Source of the DNA: Chionoecetes opilio
Lineage: Eukaryota; Arthropoda; Malacostraca; Decapoda; Majidae
DNA: 64,000 bases
Assembly (NCBI GenBank): GCA_016584305.1
Contig: JACEEZ010018933.1
Coordinates: forward strand, 7,501-71,500
Direction: 5' to 3'
How positions within the stretch are numbered: the first letter of the stretch is position 1; every line of letters begins with the position of its first letter. The translations under genes were made by a program, and so were the position numbers. Shown here one piece after another: positions 27,201-38,614 of this stretch. Under the pieces are notes generated by a model. The model saw only the letters and a program-made list of their open reading frames with translations. It did not search any database and was not told the origin of the DNA.

Positions 27201-29640
27201 GCTGATCAGCAGTAATCACTGGAACCTGGCCGGGGTTGACATGTTTCACAGCTGCCTGAACAACATCAAAACAGTGCCGCAGCATAGATGGGGAGCTGGC
27301 CTCTTCGGCAAACAGAGGCAACATGGCATTGATCGAAGGTAAAAGGTTTGATTCTGCCATTTGACTGGCGTGATACGCTGCCCAAGATAGGCTTGACTCC
27401 TTGATATGTCATCTGCATGCAGCTTCTCAACATGACGCAGCCAGTCGTATTCCTTTTCCATTTCTTCACTCAGATCATCGCAGGAAGATGTCAGGTTACC
27501 GGAAGTGAGTGGAACATAGACATCACTTGATGACAGACCTGTAGGCTTTATTTCACTGTAAGCCAAGGGTAAGTCCATTACCTTCCTGTGCTCCTTCAAT
27601 GGTATTATTGAATGGGTGAAACCACGTTCGTCATCACTCTTACTCTCGGTAGTAACATTCTGGAACAAGGACAAGCTTGTGCCGTGAAATGAACCCGTGG
27701 AGGTGGTTGAGCTAGGATTGTGGTCTATGTTGTCAGCAGCTGCGGTGATGAACTGACCCTTCTGGAGCTGGGGAGGACAGACTGTGCCAATCTGGTGATA
27801 ATACGCGCAGACATTATTTCCCAATGATGTGATTATATCCATGGTTCGATCATATGATATTGAGACACCGAGTGCATAAAGACTATCGACCAACTGCCGT
27901 TCCCTTGTTAATGCATGAACCTTGAGTCCCAGGTAGACGGGTAGAGGCGTCTCCCGATCTTTGCTGTGATAGACATGTGGTACTTTCCCATAATCCCGCG
28001 CCTCTTGATGCAGTTGAATACTAACAGCTGAGCAATGGTGAGCACGGGTTGACTGAGGCTCTTGTTGCATGTCTGATCCGTAATGTTTGACCCATTGATG
28101 ATCATGCTGACAAGCGACAAAAGTGACCGAGGCACAGAGTCCACCTGACTGTTCTGGTCAAACGACCCTGAAAATGTTACTTTTTGTGTAAATATTTCAT
28201 GTCTGATCGTGTCTGCAATTTGAGTCATCATGACGCTCTGTTCATCTCGGTCAGTCTGATAGCCTAGTCGTAAGAGGGTGCCCATATCATCCTCGTAAGC
28301 CATGAACACATCTCTCCCTTCCTTGTAGGCTTTCATACCTGGAAGATGCATGAGAATTCGGTCTTTAAGGTGCTTACTGTTTATTCGAGTGGAAACATCC
28401 ACACCAAGCTGATCTAGCCTCTCCGTGTAGAGCTTGGTAAGATCTGAAAGTTTGAATAGCTGAATGTCCTCATCTTGTCTTCTCTCCTCTACGTAGGATA
28501 TGAGCTCCGCCAATGCGATACTTTTGCATGTTTGGTCACTTGAGATGCAGGGGTTTTGCGGGACATTTCCACGTGCTCTGTTATACAAATTGGTTAGGCA
28601 TTTTGCATGATATTTCGCCTCAAGGGCGATAAGGTCTCCTGCACTTAATTTTACTAGAAGAGCCTCGTCTTGGATCTCATGTGCACACTTCCGCACACGG
28701 TAATCTAGTTGAAATGTGCAGACTTCATGAAGTTTCTCCTTTGCAGATTCTGGTTTGGAACAGAAGAAACATACACGAGTTTTACTGTCTACATGTGTGC
28801 TGGTATCTGATTCTCCACTAATACTGCGTGTGAAAATCCGTTTTGAGGTTGTTGGTTCTTCGTTAGATTTTCGCTTCCGCTCCTTGGCTCGTTCCAGTTT
28901 ACTTCTGCCAAATTTCAGATAACAGATTTATGCCACTTTGCAGTCTGTTCCTTAAATGTGGTCTCCATACCATTTCCAAGGTCCAAACGTGTGACATCTA
29001 TTTGAATTGGCATGCAATGGAGTTCATGAAATTGAATGATGGTATCAGCTATTGTTTTATAGCCTGCATCAGTGGGGCATGTCAATGATTCTTTACTGTC
29101 TAGCTGACAAAGAACACATTTCGACCAATCAGTTGACTGGGTAGTTGTTGGCGAAGGGCTTGCCATGTCTGAGAATGCACCAGCCTGCAAGTAAACAAAA
29201 TGCATGGATTACAATTTGAAATAATCAGGAGCATGCATTATCTTTTTATCAATATTGTTCTCTAAAATATATTAAAATACATGATGATGTTAAGTCAAAT
29301 TGGTGTTCAGACTTCAAATGTGTATGGTTGCTAAGGAAAATGTGTTGTCTAGCAACTGTTGCTATGTTATGCATATGTCATCTACTCCAGGGTGGTGTAA
29401 GTATTAAGAGCAAAGCTGCAGATATTGAAATACATTACAATTTTTCAGTAAAATTGGTCTGAAGGCATCATATATACTGGTTGCTAGGGAAAATATGTTG
29501 CTTAGCAACCGTTGCTATGCTAATAACAGTTTGCGTTGGCTCTACCCCTGAAAATATTAAGAATGATGTGACGGATATTTGTGCCAAGTTTCATGCTTTT
29601 ATCATCATCTGAGCAATTTTTGCACCAATCGCCTAGACTA
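24242..29640 (-). mobile_element. Academ-like TIR DNA transposon, 5.4 kb, 3-bp CTA target duplication
   Basis: Both ends read TAGTCTAGGCGATTGGTGC in inverted orientation and the TIRs extend about 180-190 bp with small indels (24,242-24,430 and about 29,455-29,640). CTA flanks both ends, and the uninterrupted copy of the host MITE at 55.8 kb carries a single CTA at the same place, so the insertion is exact. The minus strand encodes one large, slightly frameshifted protein of about 1,400 residues or more. A PIN/XPG-nuclease-like motif, a Cys-rich C-terminus and a 3-bp duplication together recall the Academ superfamily. That assignment is from memory and needs a profile search. Confidence 0.75.
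24643..29205 (-). pseudogene. Large transposon protein with PIN/XPG-like motif and Cys-rich ends, frameshifted
   Basis: The minus strand encodes one long protein whose pieces follow each other with single-base shifts near 28,917, about 28,005, about 27,350, 27,203, about 26,050, about 25,770 and about 25,220. The N-terminus has a zinc-binding-like WSKCVLCQLD and a second Cys cluster TRVCFFCSKPE. The centre has the conserved TAAADNIDHNPSSTT and ITADQP. The longest intact piece (27,199-26,048) includes GEDKFVILLGGLHTEM. EEADSRIMVH followed by RTVDTDVVVLA resembles the acidic motifs of PIN/XPG-like nucleases. The C-terminus ends in a Cys-rich block near 24,650-24,740 with CKCVRAHLKC. Inference: nuclease-type transposase of the enclosing TIR element. 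Few lesions in over 4 kb suggest recent loss of function, or sequencing errors. Spliced introns cannot be excluded at some shifts. Confidence 0.7.
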
Positions 29641-30067
29641 CTACATTGTCGCAGCAACAAGCCGATTTCGGCATTCTTTATTCTTCGTTTTTCCAAGGCA
29701 TTGCTTATTGTATTTTGACAAGCGTTTGCCAGACGCAGCAGTACTGTCTTAGAAAACAGTGTGAACATCGCCCAAATTTTACATGCCACAATATACATGT
29801 AAAAAATATATTAAGCTTTGCTACTCGAGGCGAGTAATTTGCATTAAATTGCTATTATAGAACGTTCCATCGTAATGCATGTCATCCATATAATTAGTAG
29901 AACAACAGAAGAACTAAATTTTTTGGGTATTCAGATGCGGTGCATCAATGTTTATCGCGAAATTAATTTATGAAAAATATTAGTCGCGGAGCCAAAACAC
30001 AATTAGACCAACCTTTGAGTTAAAACTGCCAGCGACCACTGGCATTTCTCGAGTTTCAGATCATTGG

Positions 30068-30660
30068 AATTGATAAATATTGTTGTCTTCAATATTTGGA
30101 CGAACTTTTCGGTTTAATAGATTTACTTACATTGGCATGTTAATTTGGAACGTTCAGCTTAGCAATGCTGACTTCTCAAAATTACGTCACATTTGAAGAT
30201 GGTTTTGAGCCGAAATTAGTGAAGGAAGTGAGAAAAACTCTTCCATCCCCCCAAGTCGATCACGGCCAACAAATTTGGACTACAAAGTCAAATCTCTATC
30301 TCGCACGGTTTAACCGCTACAGCTGTTTTTAGGTTGTTTTTACTTGCCAAGCCCACCGGGGTCGGACACGCCCCTCAAAACATCTTCCATCCCCCCAAGT
30401 CGATCACGGCCAACAATTTTGGACTAGAGTGTCAAGTCTGTATCTCGCACGGTTTAGCAGCCACAGCCGTTTGTAGGTTGTTTTTGCTGGCCACGCCCAC
30501 CAGGGTAAGCCACGCCCATCGAAACATAGCCTATGTTCTCCGCTGGGTCATGAGGATTCCAAATATGTGCGGCATGTGGGGTTTTGGCCATCAGTAGCCG
30601 AGTCTATAACGAACATACAGACACACAGACAGACAGTCAAATTTTGAGATTTATATATAT
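30068..30660. repeat. Flank with two tandem copies of a 135-145-bp repeat
   Basis: The block CCATCCCCCCAAGTCGATCA...GTTTTTACTTGCCAAGCCCACC at about 30,243-30,375 is repeated at about 30,388-30,515. It is followed by ACAGACACACAGACAGACAG and an AT repeat, a common 3' end of dispersed invertebrate repeats. No open frame of interest. Confidence 0.65.
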
Positions 30661-30894
30661 ATATATAATAATATAAGCGAAAGTGTGTGTGTCTGTGTGT
30701 GTGTGTGTGTGTGGTATAGGTTCCGCCCCCCGTGGCGGAATACCATCATATGGCACAGTTTTGGAACCAGGTTGACCAGGGGAAGGTTTTAAGCCCACTT
30801 ATGAGATGATCCAATCACTTTTTTTTTTTTTTTTTAGTAGCCTATTAGCGAGAATTGTGAAAAGAAAAAGTGGGTTGCGAGAATTGAGGAAACC

Positions 30895-31165
30895 TTGATG
30901 TAGGGTGATGGGTAATGGGTGAGTGAATGGGTGGGGTGATGGGTAATGGGTGTGGGGTGATGGGTGAGTGAATGGGTGGGGGGTGATGGGTTGGGGGTGA
31001 TGAGTGATGGGTGAGGGAATATGTGGGGGGTGATGGGTAATGGGTGAGTGAATGGGTGTGTGGTGATGGGTAATGGGTAAGTGAATGGGTGAGGGGTGAG
31101 TGAATGGGTGGGGGGTGATGGGTAATGGGTGTGTGAATGGGTTGGGGGTGATGTGAATGGGTTGG
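30895..31165. repeat. GGGTGATGGGTAATGGGTGAGTGAAT minisatellite
   Basis: About nine imperfect units of roughly 30 bp built from GGGTGATGGGT, AATGGGTGAG and GAATGGGTG. The apparent His/Ser/Pro-rich protein on the minus strand is a translation of this repeat. Confidence 0.9.
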
Positions 31166-31225
31166 CGTTAATACATACATTTCTACATCAATGATTTCAG
31201 GAAAGTTAGAAGGGGCTACCTGGAG

Positions 31226-31310
31226 AGTCTGTGTTTGGTGGGCCGAAGGCCCACCAATAGCCCTCCGCAGGAGCTAGCCAAAAAGTCCGCCCGGTGGGCG
31301 GCTTTGCGGC
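31226..31310. repeat. Double-hairpin repeat end
   Basis: It contains the palindromes TGGTGGGCCGAAGGCCCACCA and GTCCGCCCGGTGGGCGG separated by about 25 bases, then CTAGTA. A degraded reverse-complement copy is at 23,641-23,720. Palindromes near a conserved end occur in Helitrons and other repeats; the class is not determined. Confidence 0.6.
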
Positions 31311-31800
31311 TAGTATCTTATAACTCTCTAACAGCACCTCATAACCCACTCACAACACACTCACAACCCACCCACAACCCACTAACAACATGTCATAGTT
31401 ATTAATATCTTATAACTCTCAAACAACACCTCATAACCCACTCACAAAACCCTCACAACCCACTCACAACACCTCATAATTATTAATAATATCTTATAAC
31501 TCTCTAACAACACCACATAACCCACTCACAACACCCTCAAAACTCACTAACAACACCTCATAATTAATAATATCTTATAACTCTCTAACAACACATCATA
31601 ACCCACTCACAACACCCTCACAACCCAATCGCAACACATGCACAACACCTCATAATTATTAATATCCTACAACTCTCTAACAACTCCTCACAACCCACTC
31701 ACAACACCTCATAATTATTAATAATATCTTATAACTCACTAACAACAACTCATAACAACTCACAACCCACTTTAAACACCTCACAACCCACTCACAACAT
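31311..31800. repeat. TAACTCTCTAACAACACCTCATAACCC minisatellite
   Basis: Larger units of about 90-120 bp (TTATTAATATCTTATAACTC, CTAACAACACCTC, ACCCACTCACAAC) repeat four to five times, with smaller CTCACAACAC sub-repeats. 31,800-32,350 continues as C- and CA-rich, CCA-rich sequence. Confidence 0.85.
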
Positions 31801-32349
31801 CTGCCACCTTAACTATCACTCCCTACCACATGCACAACCACACTCCACCACAACCCATTACAACTCCCACTTCCACACCACTCCTAACACCAGCCTTCTA
31901 TCACCCCACCACTACCACAACCACAACTATTACCACACGTCTCTCTATCTTTCCACAATATTCCATCCCCTTCCTCTACCACTTTATAACCACGCCCTAA
32001 TATTTCCCACCACTATCACAACCATAACCACACCTACCCCCTTATCTTTCCCCAATATTATATCCCCCTCCTTTCCCCCCAACACACTATAACCATCCCC
32101 CTCCTTTCCCTCCACCACACTATAACCACACCCCAATATCTTCCCCCACCCCACTATAACCCCCATCCTCTAACGCCCTATCAAACTATAACCACCCACC
32201 CCCATCCACAACCATTCCATATAATTTCCTCTCATCTCCCAGCAACTCGCACCTCCACCACCATATCCCACCCCCACCACCACACTTTCACCCCACCACC
32301 ACACCCCACCACCACCACCACACCCCACCACCACCACCACACCTTAGCC

Positions 32350-33050
32350 ACACCCCAACCACACTTATGCGTTCTCGGTACAGTCAAGGACGGTGTATGT
32401 AGATGGGACCAGTAGAGCCCCTATGCAGCCTGGCGATTTCAAAACACTGGTGCGTAAACAGTCCAGAGATATAGCGGTCTATGACCTAACATAACATAAC
32501 CTCACCAAACCTATATATAAAATCCAGGTATTTTCACATAATTTATTAATATATCTCTTAGGAGATTATTAGGGGTATATAATTGTCCCTCTATTAAGGG
32601 TATATAATATCCTACCCCTCTAATTATATATACTCTTAATAGGTATTATTAAATAGGGTATTAATATCACATATATTTCACCCTATGTTTCCTTATAAAA
32701 GCATTTTACTCCGTAACTATTAGGCCAAAAGACAAATGTCTAGAAGCAAAGTTGTTAGGGTTGACGTGTTCTATCGAATGCCATTATCAGAGGTCAATTA
32801 CTTCTTGTAGATTTTGATATATTTAATAGTATGTCAAATAACACCAATACAATTTTCTCACTTGATTAGTTAAACTCCAAATTCATTTTGTTACATCTCA
32901 TCAGAAAGGCCTGCTCAAGCTCTAGATCTCATTCTCATTCCTAAATGAATAAATCCTCATTCTTATTCTCAACTCATTCCTAGATATTTCCTGGAAACCG
33001 AATAGTTTTCGAGTTATTTAAGAAAATAAGATTTTTTCCTGAAAATCAAA
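32350..33050. other. Unannotated AT-rich DNA
   Basis: No coding sense. 32,560-32,680 has an imperfect inverted arrangement of AGGGGTATATAAT and ATTATATATACTC. Nothing else was recognised. Confidence 0.4.
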
Positions 33051-33246
33051 GGTGTACCCCTATTTTGTCACATGATTGGTTTGCAGATGTGCGGATTTGC
33101 GGTTGCGGAAGTGTGAACTTCAAGAAATTTGCGGACTTGCGGTTGCGGAACGTAAGGATTGGGGTTTGTGGATTTGCGTTTGCGAAAGTGGATTTTCGTT
33201 TGCGGTGCCCACCTCTGACACACACACACACACACACACACAGGGT

Positions 33247-33545
33247 AACTCCGTAGTGTAGCGGTTAGCACACCCGGCTCACAACCGAGAAGTCCCGGGT
33301 TCGATTCCCGGGCGGAGCGAAGACAGACAGGCGGTCTTCTTAAAACCCGAGCCCCTGTCCACCCAGCAGTGAATGGGTACCGGGTGTTAGCTGGGGGTTT
33401 GTAACCCGCCTCCCGGGGTGGTGGCTTCGGCCAACGCTAAGCACTAAGGATGAATGATCAAAAATGTTGATATGGAGACGGGGCCATACGAGAGTTGCTC
33501 AGGCCCTGTAAAATACAACTAGATGAATACAACTAGATGAATACA
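33247..33545 (+). repeat. tRNA-Val(CAC)-derived SINE, plus copy
   Basis: The head folds like tRNA-Val: A box TAGTGTAGCGGTTAGCACA, anticodon loop CTCACAA (anticodon CAC) and B box GGGTTCGATTCC, with CTCCG/CGGAG acceptor pairing. The body follows (GAAGACAGACAGGCGGTCTT onward) and the 3' end is two copies of TACAACTAGATGAA. It is next to a (CA)n tract at 33,220-33,241. The long non-tRNA body shows that it is a SINE, not a working tRNA gene. Confidence 0.85.
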
Positions 33546-33751
33546 CATCAATTAAGCTATCAATAATACTCCTAAAATGAAATAATATGTCACATACGAC
33601 ACATACGTCATAAATATTGATCATTAAAAGATTAAATAAAAGTTATCGTGAAAAAAAGGTGTTTAAAAATAATTTTATTCCATACATTTTGAGTGAAAGA
33701 AACCAAGGTCAGTGGAAAGTATTACGTGTCGTTAAGTACTACCCGAATCAG

Positions 33752-33936
<185 letters not shown>

Positions 33937-34048
33937 ATATCTACTTTTTCTAAATAAAAATAGGGTGAAATGTTGGTATTTTTTTTTTTTTCTAACTTAC
34001 TTGTCTATCTGCCTGTCTGTCTGTCTAGCTATCTCTCTATCAGTCTCT

Positions 34049-34085
<37 letters not shown>

Positions 34086-34087
<2 letters not shown>

Positions 34088-34428
34088 CATCTAGTTGTAT
34101 TCATCTAGTTGCATTTTACAGGGCCTGAGCAACGCTCGTATGGCTCTACCCCGTAGAGCCGGGGCTCTACCCCGTAGAGCCGGGGCTCTACCCCGTCTCC
34201 ATATCAACATTTTTATCATTCATTCTTAGTGCTTAGTTTTGGCCGAACCCAGCACCCCGGAGAGCAGGTCACAAACCCAGGCTAACACCCGGTACCCATT
34301 CACTGCTGGGTGTACAGGGACCCGGGTTTTAAGGAAACAGCCCATATGTTTCCGCTTCGCCCGGGGATCGAACCCGGGACTTCTCGGTTGTGAGCCGAGC
34401 GTGCTTCCCCTACACTACGGAGTTCCCA
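34086..34428 (-). repeat. tRNA-Val-derived SINE, minus copy with internal 24-bp triplication
   Basis: This is the same family as 33,247-33,545, read from 34,428 down, with B box and anticodon arm recognisable. It differs in the middle: a unit resembling GGCTCTACCCCGTAGAGCCG is present two and a half times at about 34,141-34,195 where the plus copy has one. (GT)n tracts border it at 34,049-34,085 and 34,429-34,491. Confidence 0.85.
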
Positions 34429-34429
34429 T

Positions 34430-34493
<64 letters not shown>

Positions 34494-34599
34494 TCAATGG
34501 TCCTGTTTTAACTCCGAATGAAAAATTCGTCTGGGTTCAAAAAGGGAATGTCGAACACTATTAATCGACACCCATACCATACCGCCTTCCTCGCCATCT

Positions 34600-34758
<159 letters not shown>

Positions 34759-34764
34759 TATTGC

Positions 34765-34935
34765 AGTATCAACACGACATTTTTTGTACACAGATTGTCC
34801 TACAGTGGTGGTGAGCGCCACTCCAGGCAGTTCATTGGTTTTACGGATACTATCACATCCTTTCTGACGAAGCACGACAGTCTCTACCCGATTGTCTAGG
34901 GGTTCATGGCAAATCACACAGGTATCCATTCTGAA
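34765..34935 (-). pseudogene. N-terminal zinc-binding-like fragment of a transposon protein
   Basis: From 34,930 the minus strand reads MDTCVICHEPLDN, then LRQKGCDSI, then GQSVYKKCR. The CxxC...C...C pattern with a GxxVHxxCR-type end recurs at the N-termini of a large multi-copy invertebrate protein family that I associate with the same type of protein as at 24.6-29.2 kb. It stops at the microsatellite. No downstream part is present, so this is debris. Confidence 0.5.
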
Positions 34936-35809
34936 TCTGAAAAATAATAGAAGACCGTCATAAATAAGCAGATGATGAACAATGATGCAGCAATACAAGT
35001 GTAAAATTTAAATACCGAAACCAGTAGCGACGCAAATGTTGACACACCTCTTAAACAACAAAAATCGACAATAAACTCAGGACCAAAAGCAAAGTAACTC
35101 TCCAATTCAGATCAGAATAACCAACGCACGATACCCGCTAGAATCGCTGACCACAATCGTCGCTACACAGACAATGATGCCAGGCGGCGAAAATGACAGA
35201 ATAAGCCAGTCAAACAATGTGACGTAATAGGGGCACCACGGACCCAGCACTACCTCTAAGCTACCACTATCTACAGAACTGAGAAGATGGCATACATACA
35301 ATGTATAATGTAAATATACAATGTACTCTAAAATAAAAAATAAAAAATACAATCTACTCTAGGATATCTAAATTTGACAGTAAATCAATCAATGACATGT
35401 TCACCTCTTGTGTCAGTTATAATGACTACTGTCACAAAGACCCATGAACCAGTAAAAATGTAAATGATTTCTTCTCGATTTTGACAAAAAATGTATCTGT
35501 AGCATGTAAATATATTCACCATCATGTTTATGGTCCCTGAAAACATTTCTTTTGAAACGAAAACTGAAAACACCAAGAACACCTGATTCCTATAATTATA
35601 AGTAAAGATAGGCCATTTTTAGGGTTTTCCGGAAATAGCCTGGCGGCCATATTGGATTTATGCAAATTTGGTGACTTTCCACCATATACTTTTTCCTCCA
35701 CATTTGGTATATTATTTAGGTAAGCATGTTGAATACCACAAAATAAATTATGTTTTTTCCATCTCAAACCACAGATTGAATGGACTATTATGGAGAGTCG
35801 TGATGTTGG

Positions 35810-36135
35810 TTGAACTCGCCCGTTAGTGGCGCAGGTTAGATTTGTATAGTGACACCTGTGGTCTTAGGTGAATATCCCGTTTTCTGTGATGTTCGGATCT
35901 TCAGTCATGCTTATGTAGCCCCTAGAGGTTTTCCGTCGCAATCGCAATCGGGAAAGAGGTAATTGCTGCATGCAGTGTTTTTTCAGCCACTCGACGATGG
36001 ATCTGACAGTTGCTCCTTGCTGGGACCTCTTCTCTCCTATCAGGTTCTTTTAAGAGTAGCCCCCGGCAGGATTCGAACTTGAGAGATTGAATTCACCACT
36101 CCAAGACGCTAACCACTCGGCCACCGCATCCACAT
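35810..36135 (-). repeat. tRNA-Ser-like SINE
   Basis: On the minus strand the head has GTGGCCGAGTGGTTAGCG (A box) and AGTTCGAATCCTGCCGG (B box), the pattern of tRNA-Ser. A body of about 250 bp ends in CTGCGCCACTAACGGGCGAG. A closely similar 3' block is at about 42,330-42,375. It lies just upstream of the first IR exon seen. Confidence 0.7.
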
Positions 36136-36630
36136 ATATTAGTGTACAGTTTCATATTGTCCTTAGCCGGGCACCCGACAAGTTTTCTGAGTTTTCAAAG
36201 AGCCACGAAGAAATAACATATTGAAATATGAACCTGCTGTACGCATCCCTTACATAATTGTTCACAAATGTGCAGAATCTTGAAAATATTGAGAAAATTT
36301 GCCTGCAGGGAAAATAGTACAATTTCCACCTGTATTAAAACAATACATGATGGTGACGAGTCACGACAGTATGTTGGTCTTAGAATGATTGAATGCACCT
36401 CGAAATGTGTACAAGACTTTACGAAGGAACATACCTATGAGTTTGCTAGAGGAGACAAATCTGGCGTTTGAATTGAATTTATCTGAGAATAGAAAACAAA
36501 TTCATTGACCTTCGAGAAAAATACAAGATTATCGAGGAAAGAAACACGAGTAGGGAATATACCCAATACGTATAAATATGTAATATTATGTTGCCCATGG
36601 TATCACTAGCATAATATATTTTTGTAACAG

Positions 36631-36839
36631 ATACGCGCGACTTCTTTGTCGGTGACGCTGGTGGTGATAAGTCAAAGCTATGCCTTCCTTCAAGACTTCG
36701 CCGAGCTGTCACTCAAGAACCGCCTGCAAGTGTGGTCAATGAGGCTCATAATCTTCACCAGTCTGCCTTACATCGTAATACAAGGTCTTCACAAGTTTCT
36801 CTCCTCTAGAAACTGCATGCTGCTTCTGGAAAATGACCT
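36631..36839 (+). CDS. Ionotropic receptor, exon in extracellular region
   Basis: An acceptor (TTTTTGTAACAG) precedes an open stretch reading LSVTLVVISQSYAFLQDFAE, then LKNRLQVWSMRLIIFTSLP and LHKFLSSRNCMLLLEND, ending at a GTAAGG donor. The pattern of W(S/T).RL followed by LL near the end is typical of divergent crustacean ionotropic receptors, upstream of the ligand-binding domain. The product would be a chemosensory cation channel subunit of the sensory-neuron membrane. The exon ends in phase 2 and joins in frame to the next exon at 36,999. Upstream exons and the signal peptide were not found. Confidence 0.65.
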
Positions 36840-36998
36840 GTAAGGAATATCTACTCTTAGTTTAGTTAATGGATTTATTATAGCGTGCATATTAAAATGT
36901 TTTCTGCCGTACATACAATTATAAATATGTAGAATCTAAGTAAAGAAAAAACACTGTTACACCTGAGTAATGCCTTTATTATGTCATAATCCCTAAAG

Positions 36999-37135
36999 AG
37001 CGCAGGTGAACGTATATGTACAGCCGCCATACAGCGATAAGGACACCCTGCCTATTAAGTGGCAAGGTGGAATGCCCATCGGAAGAATTTTGCTCTCACT
37101 TCACGCCTCTCTCTCTTTCCTGAAAAGTACATCAG
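36999..37135 (+). CDS. Ionotropic receptor, next exon
   Basis: After the acceptor CCCTAAAG the frame reads AQVNVYVQPPYSDKD, then KWQGGMPIGRILLSLHASLS, ending at CAG|GTTAGT. The (V/C)xVYxxxPYS motif followed by LLSLHxSL fits the family-typical stretch between the N-terminal region and ligand-binding lobe S1. The join from the 36,631 exon is in frame. The 3' phase does not match the next recognised exon at 45,061, so a missing exon or a different donor is likely. Confidence 0.6.
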
Positions 37136-37289
37136 GTTAGTACACAATGATGCTTGTTATAATCAAGTTGTTATTTGATGACAATGGACATATTTACTAT
37201 TTATAAGTTTTCAACGTACCAGTTTAAAGCAGACAGCTAGTGATAGCAAAATAAATTATATATACTATAGTGTTTACAATTAAAATGTC

Positions 37290-37700
37290 TAAAGGTGTCT
37301 GAAGATAAATATAATCATATCATTTATGGTAATGTTGACAATAATGTTTATGGTAATGATAATACTATTGATAATAGTTATGATAAAATTAACAATACTA
37401 AGGATAATAGTCATGATAAAATTAATAATAATACTATTAATAATAATAATAGCACAAATAATAATATAAATAAAAATAAAACAATACTAATGATAACTAT
37501 GATACTACTAATAATAATGATAATAATAATATACATAATTGTATTTATATTATTCACAATAACAGTATGTAATAACAATAATATTAGCAATAACAATAAC
37601 GTTTACAATAACAATATTACTTATGACGCAAATAATGATACGGATAATACAAATTATTATCATCAGAGTGATAATCATGAAATACAAATCATACCAACGA
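37290..37700. repeat. AAT/ATA-rich intronic low-complexity DNA
   Basis: Short units such as AATAATAAT, GATAATA and AACAATA dominate. The 158-codon open frame is Asn-rich and is only a by-product of the composition. Confidence 0.8.
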
Positions 37701-37921
37701 TAACGCTGGGGAGCAAATTATGTGTTGGTGGTCCCCCTGATAGTAAACCTCATTCCGTTATTATGCGCTGATTTATAGTATACCAATCCATTTTTTTTTC
37801 AACAACCGTAGTTTTTTAAAAATATTGAATGTTTATTTATGTACTGCATTATTCCCATTCCGGCCCAGTTCATCATTTGCTCGTGAATCTTAAGTAAATC
37901 TTTATAATGAAGCTATGGTAA

Positions 37922-38038
37922 TTTGCTTGCATGTGTATTTGACATGTACTGCATGTGTATTTGACATGTACTGCATGTGTATTTGACATGTACTGCATGT
38001 GTATTTGACATGCACTGCATGTGTATTCGCATGTACTA
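37922..38038. repeat. 22-bp tandem repeat (GCATGTGTATTTGACATGTACT)
   Basis: Five head-to-tail copies, the last two with single-base changes (GCACT, TTCGC). Intronic to the IR gene. Confidence 0.95.
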
Positions 38039-38614
38039 TTGTTTAGGTCCTAGACTTTTGACTCTAGTGTATTGTACATATATATTGTACATTTATTGGT
38101 TTTGGTTGTGAAATGTGCATGCATTAACGTGAATTATATTGTTTTTATGTCTGAGGTGCTGCCACGGCTTCATTGCAAAGAAAGTGTTCGGGTATTCCTG
38201 ACTATTTCTTTTCTATATTTCTTAAGAGAACGCTGAAAGTAAAACTATTGTTTATTTCATGAAAAAGCCTTCCTTTGCTTATTGCAATGTACACATATAC
38301 GGAACCATAATAAGCCATGGGTTTCGAACGTTGGATGTAAAACTTGTACTGATGACCTGAGGTAATGGATACATGGAGAGAGATATAGATATATAGAAGA
38401 TAATAGAGTAAACATAGTGATGATTACTACCTTAAAAATAATTTTCTCAAAGAGGCCTTAGTGGAAAGGGAAAACATCATTTTATTGCCACTGCATATCA
38501 AACTATCTTTGATGAAGCAATTTGGGAAGGCTTTCAACAAAAATCGGTTTTGTTATGGTTATACACATAGAGTGTTTCCTACGGTGCTGAACATGGAAAT
38601 GACGAATGCAAGTA

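Larger units (their letters stand above)
23773..30067 (-). mobile_element. MITE copy 1 (about 0.9 kb), split by the 5.4-kb TIR transposon
   Basis: The pieces 23,773-24,241 and 29,641-30,067 together match, in reverse complement, the uninterrupted MITE at 55,382-56,257. Similarity by eye is above 90% outside the first 130 bases, where homopolymer errors accumulate. The terminal block carries GCCAG(N)GA(T/C)C(G)CTGGCAG, an inverted motif near each end. The interruption falls in ATAAC-CTA-CATTG. Confidence 0.85.

Noticed and set aside
30845..31180. His/Ser/Thr/Pro-rich protein
   Set aside because: Minisatellite translation on the minus strand.
31311..31800. CRISPR-like array
   Set aside because: Repeat units lack unique spacers of constant size; it is a eukaryotic minisatellite.
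33247..33320. Functional tRNA-Val gene
   Set aside because: The tRNA-like head is followed by a repeated SINE body found in a second inverted copy; the acceptor stem is weakened.
36057..36135. Functional tRNA-Ser gene
   Set aside because: The variable region and stems are disturbed and a SINE body follows.
37295..37771. Asn-rich 158-residue protein
   Set aside because: Composition effect of AAT/ATA-rich intron; no domain and no conservation signal.
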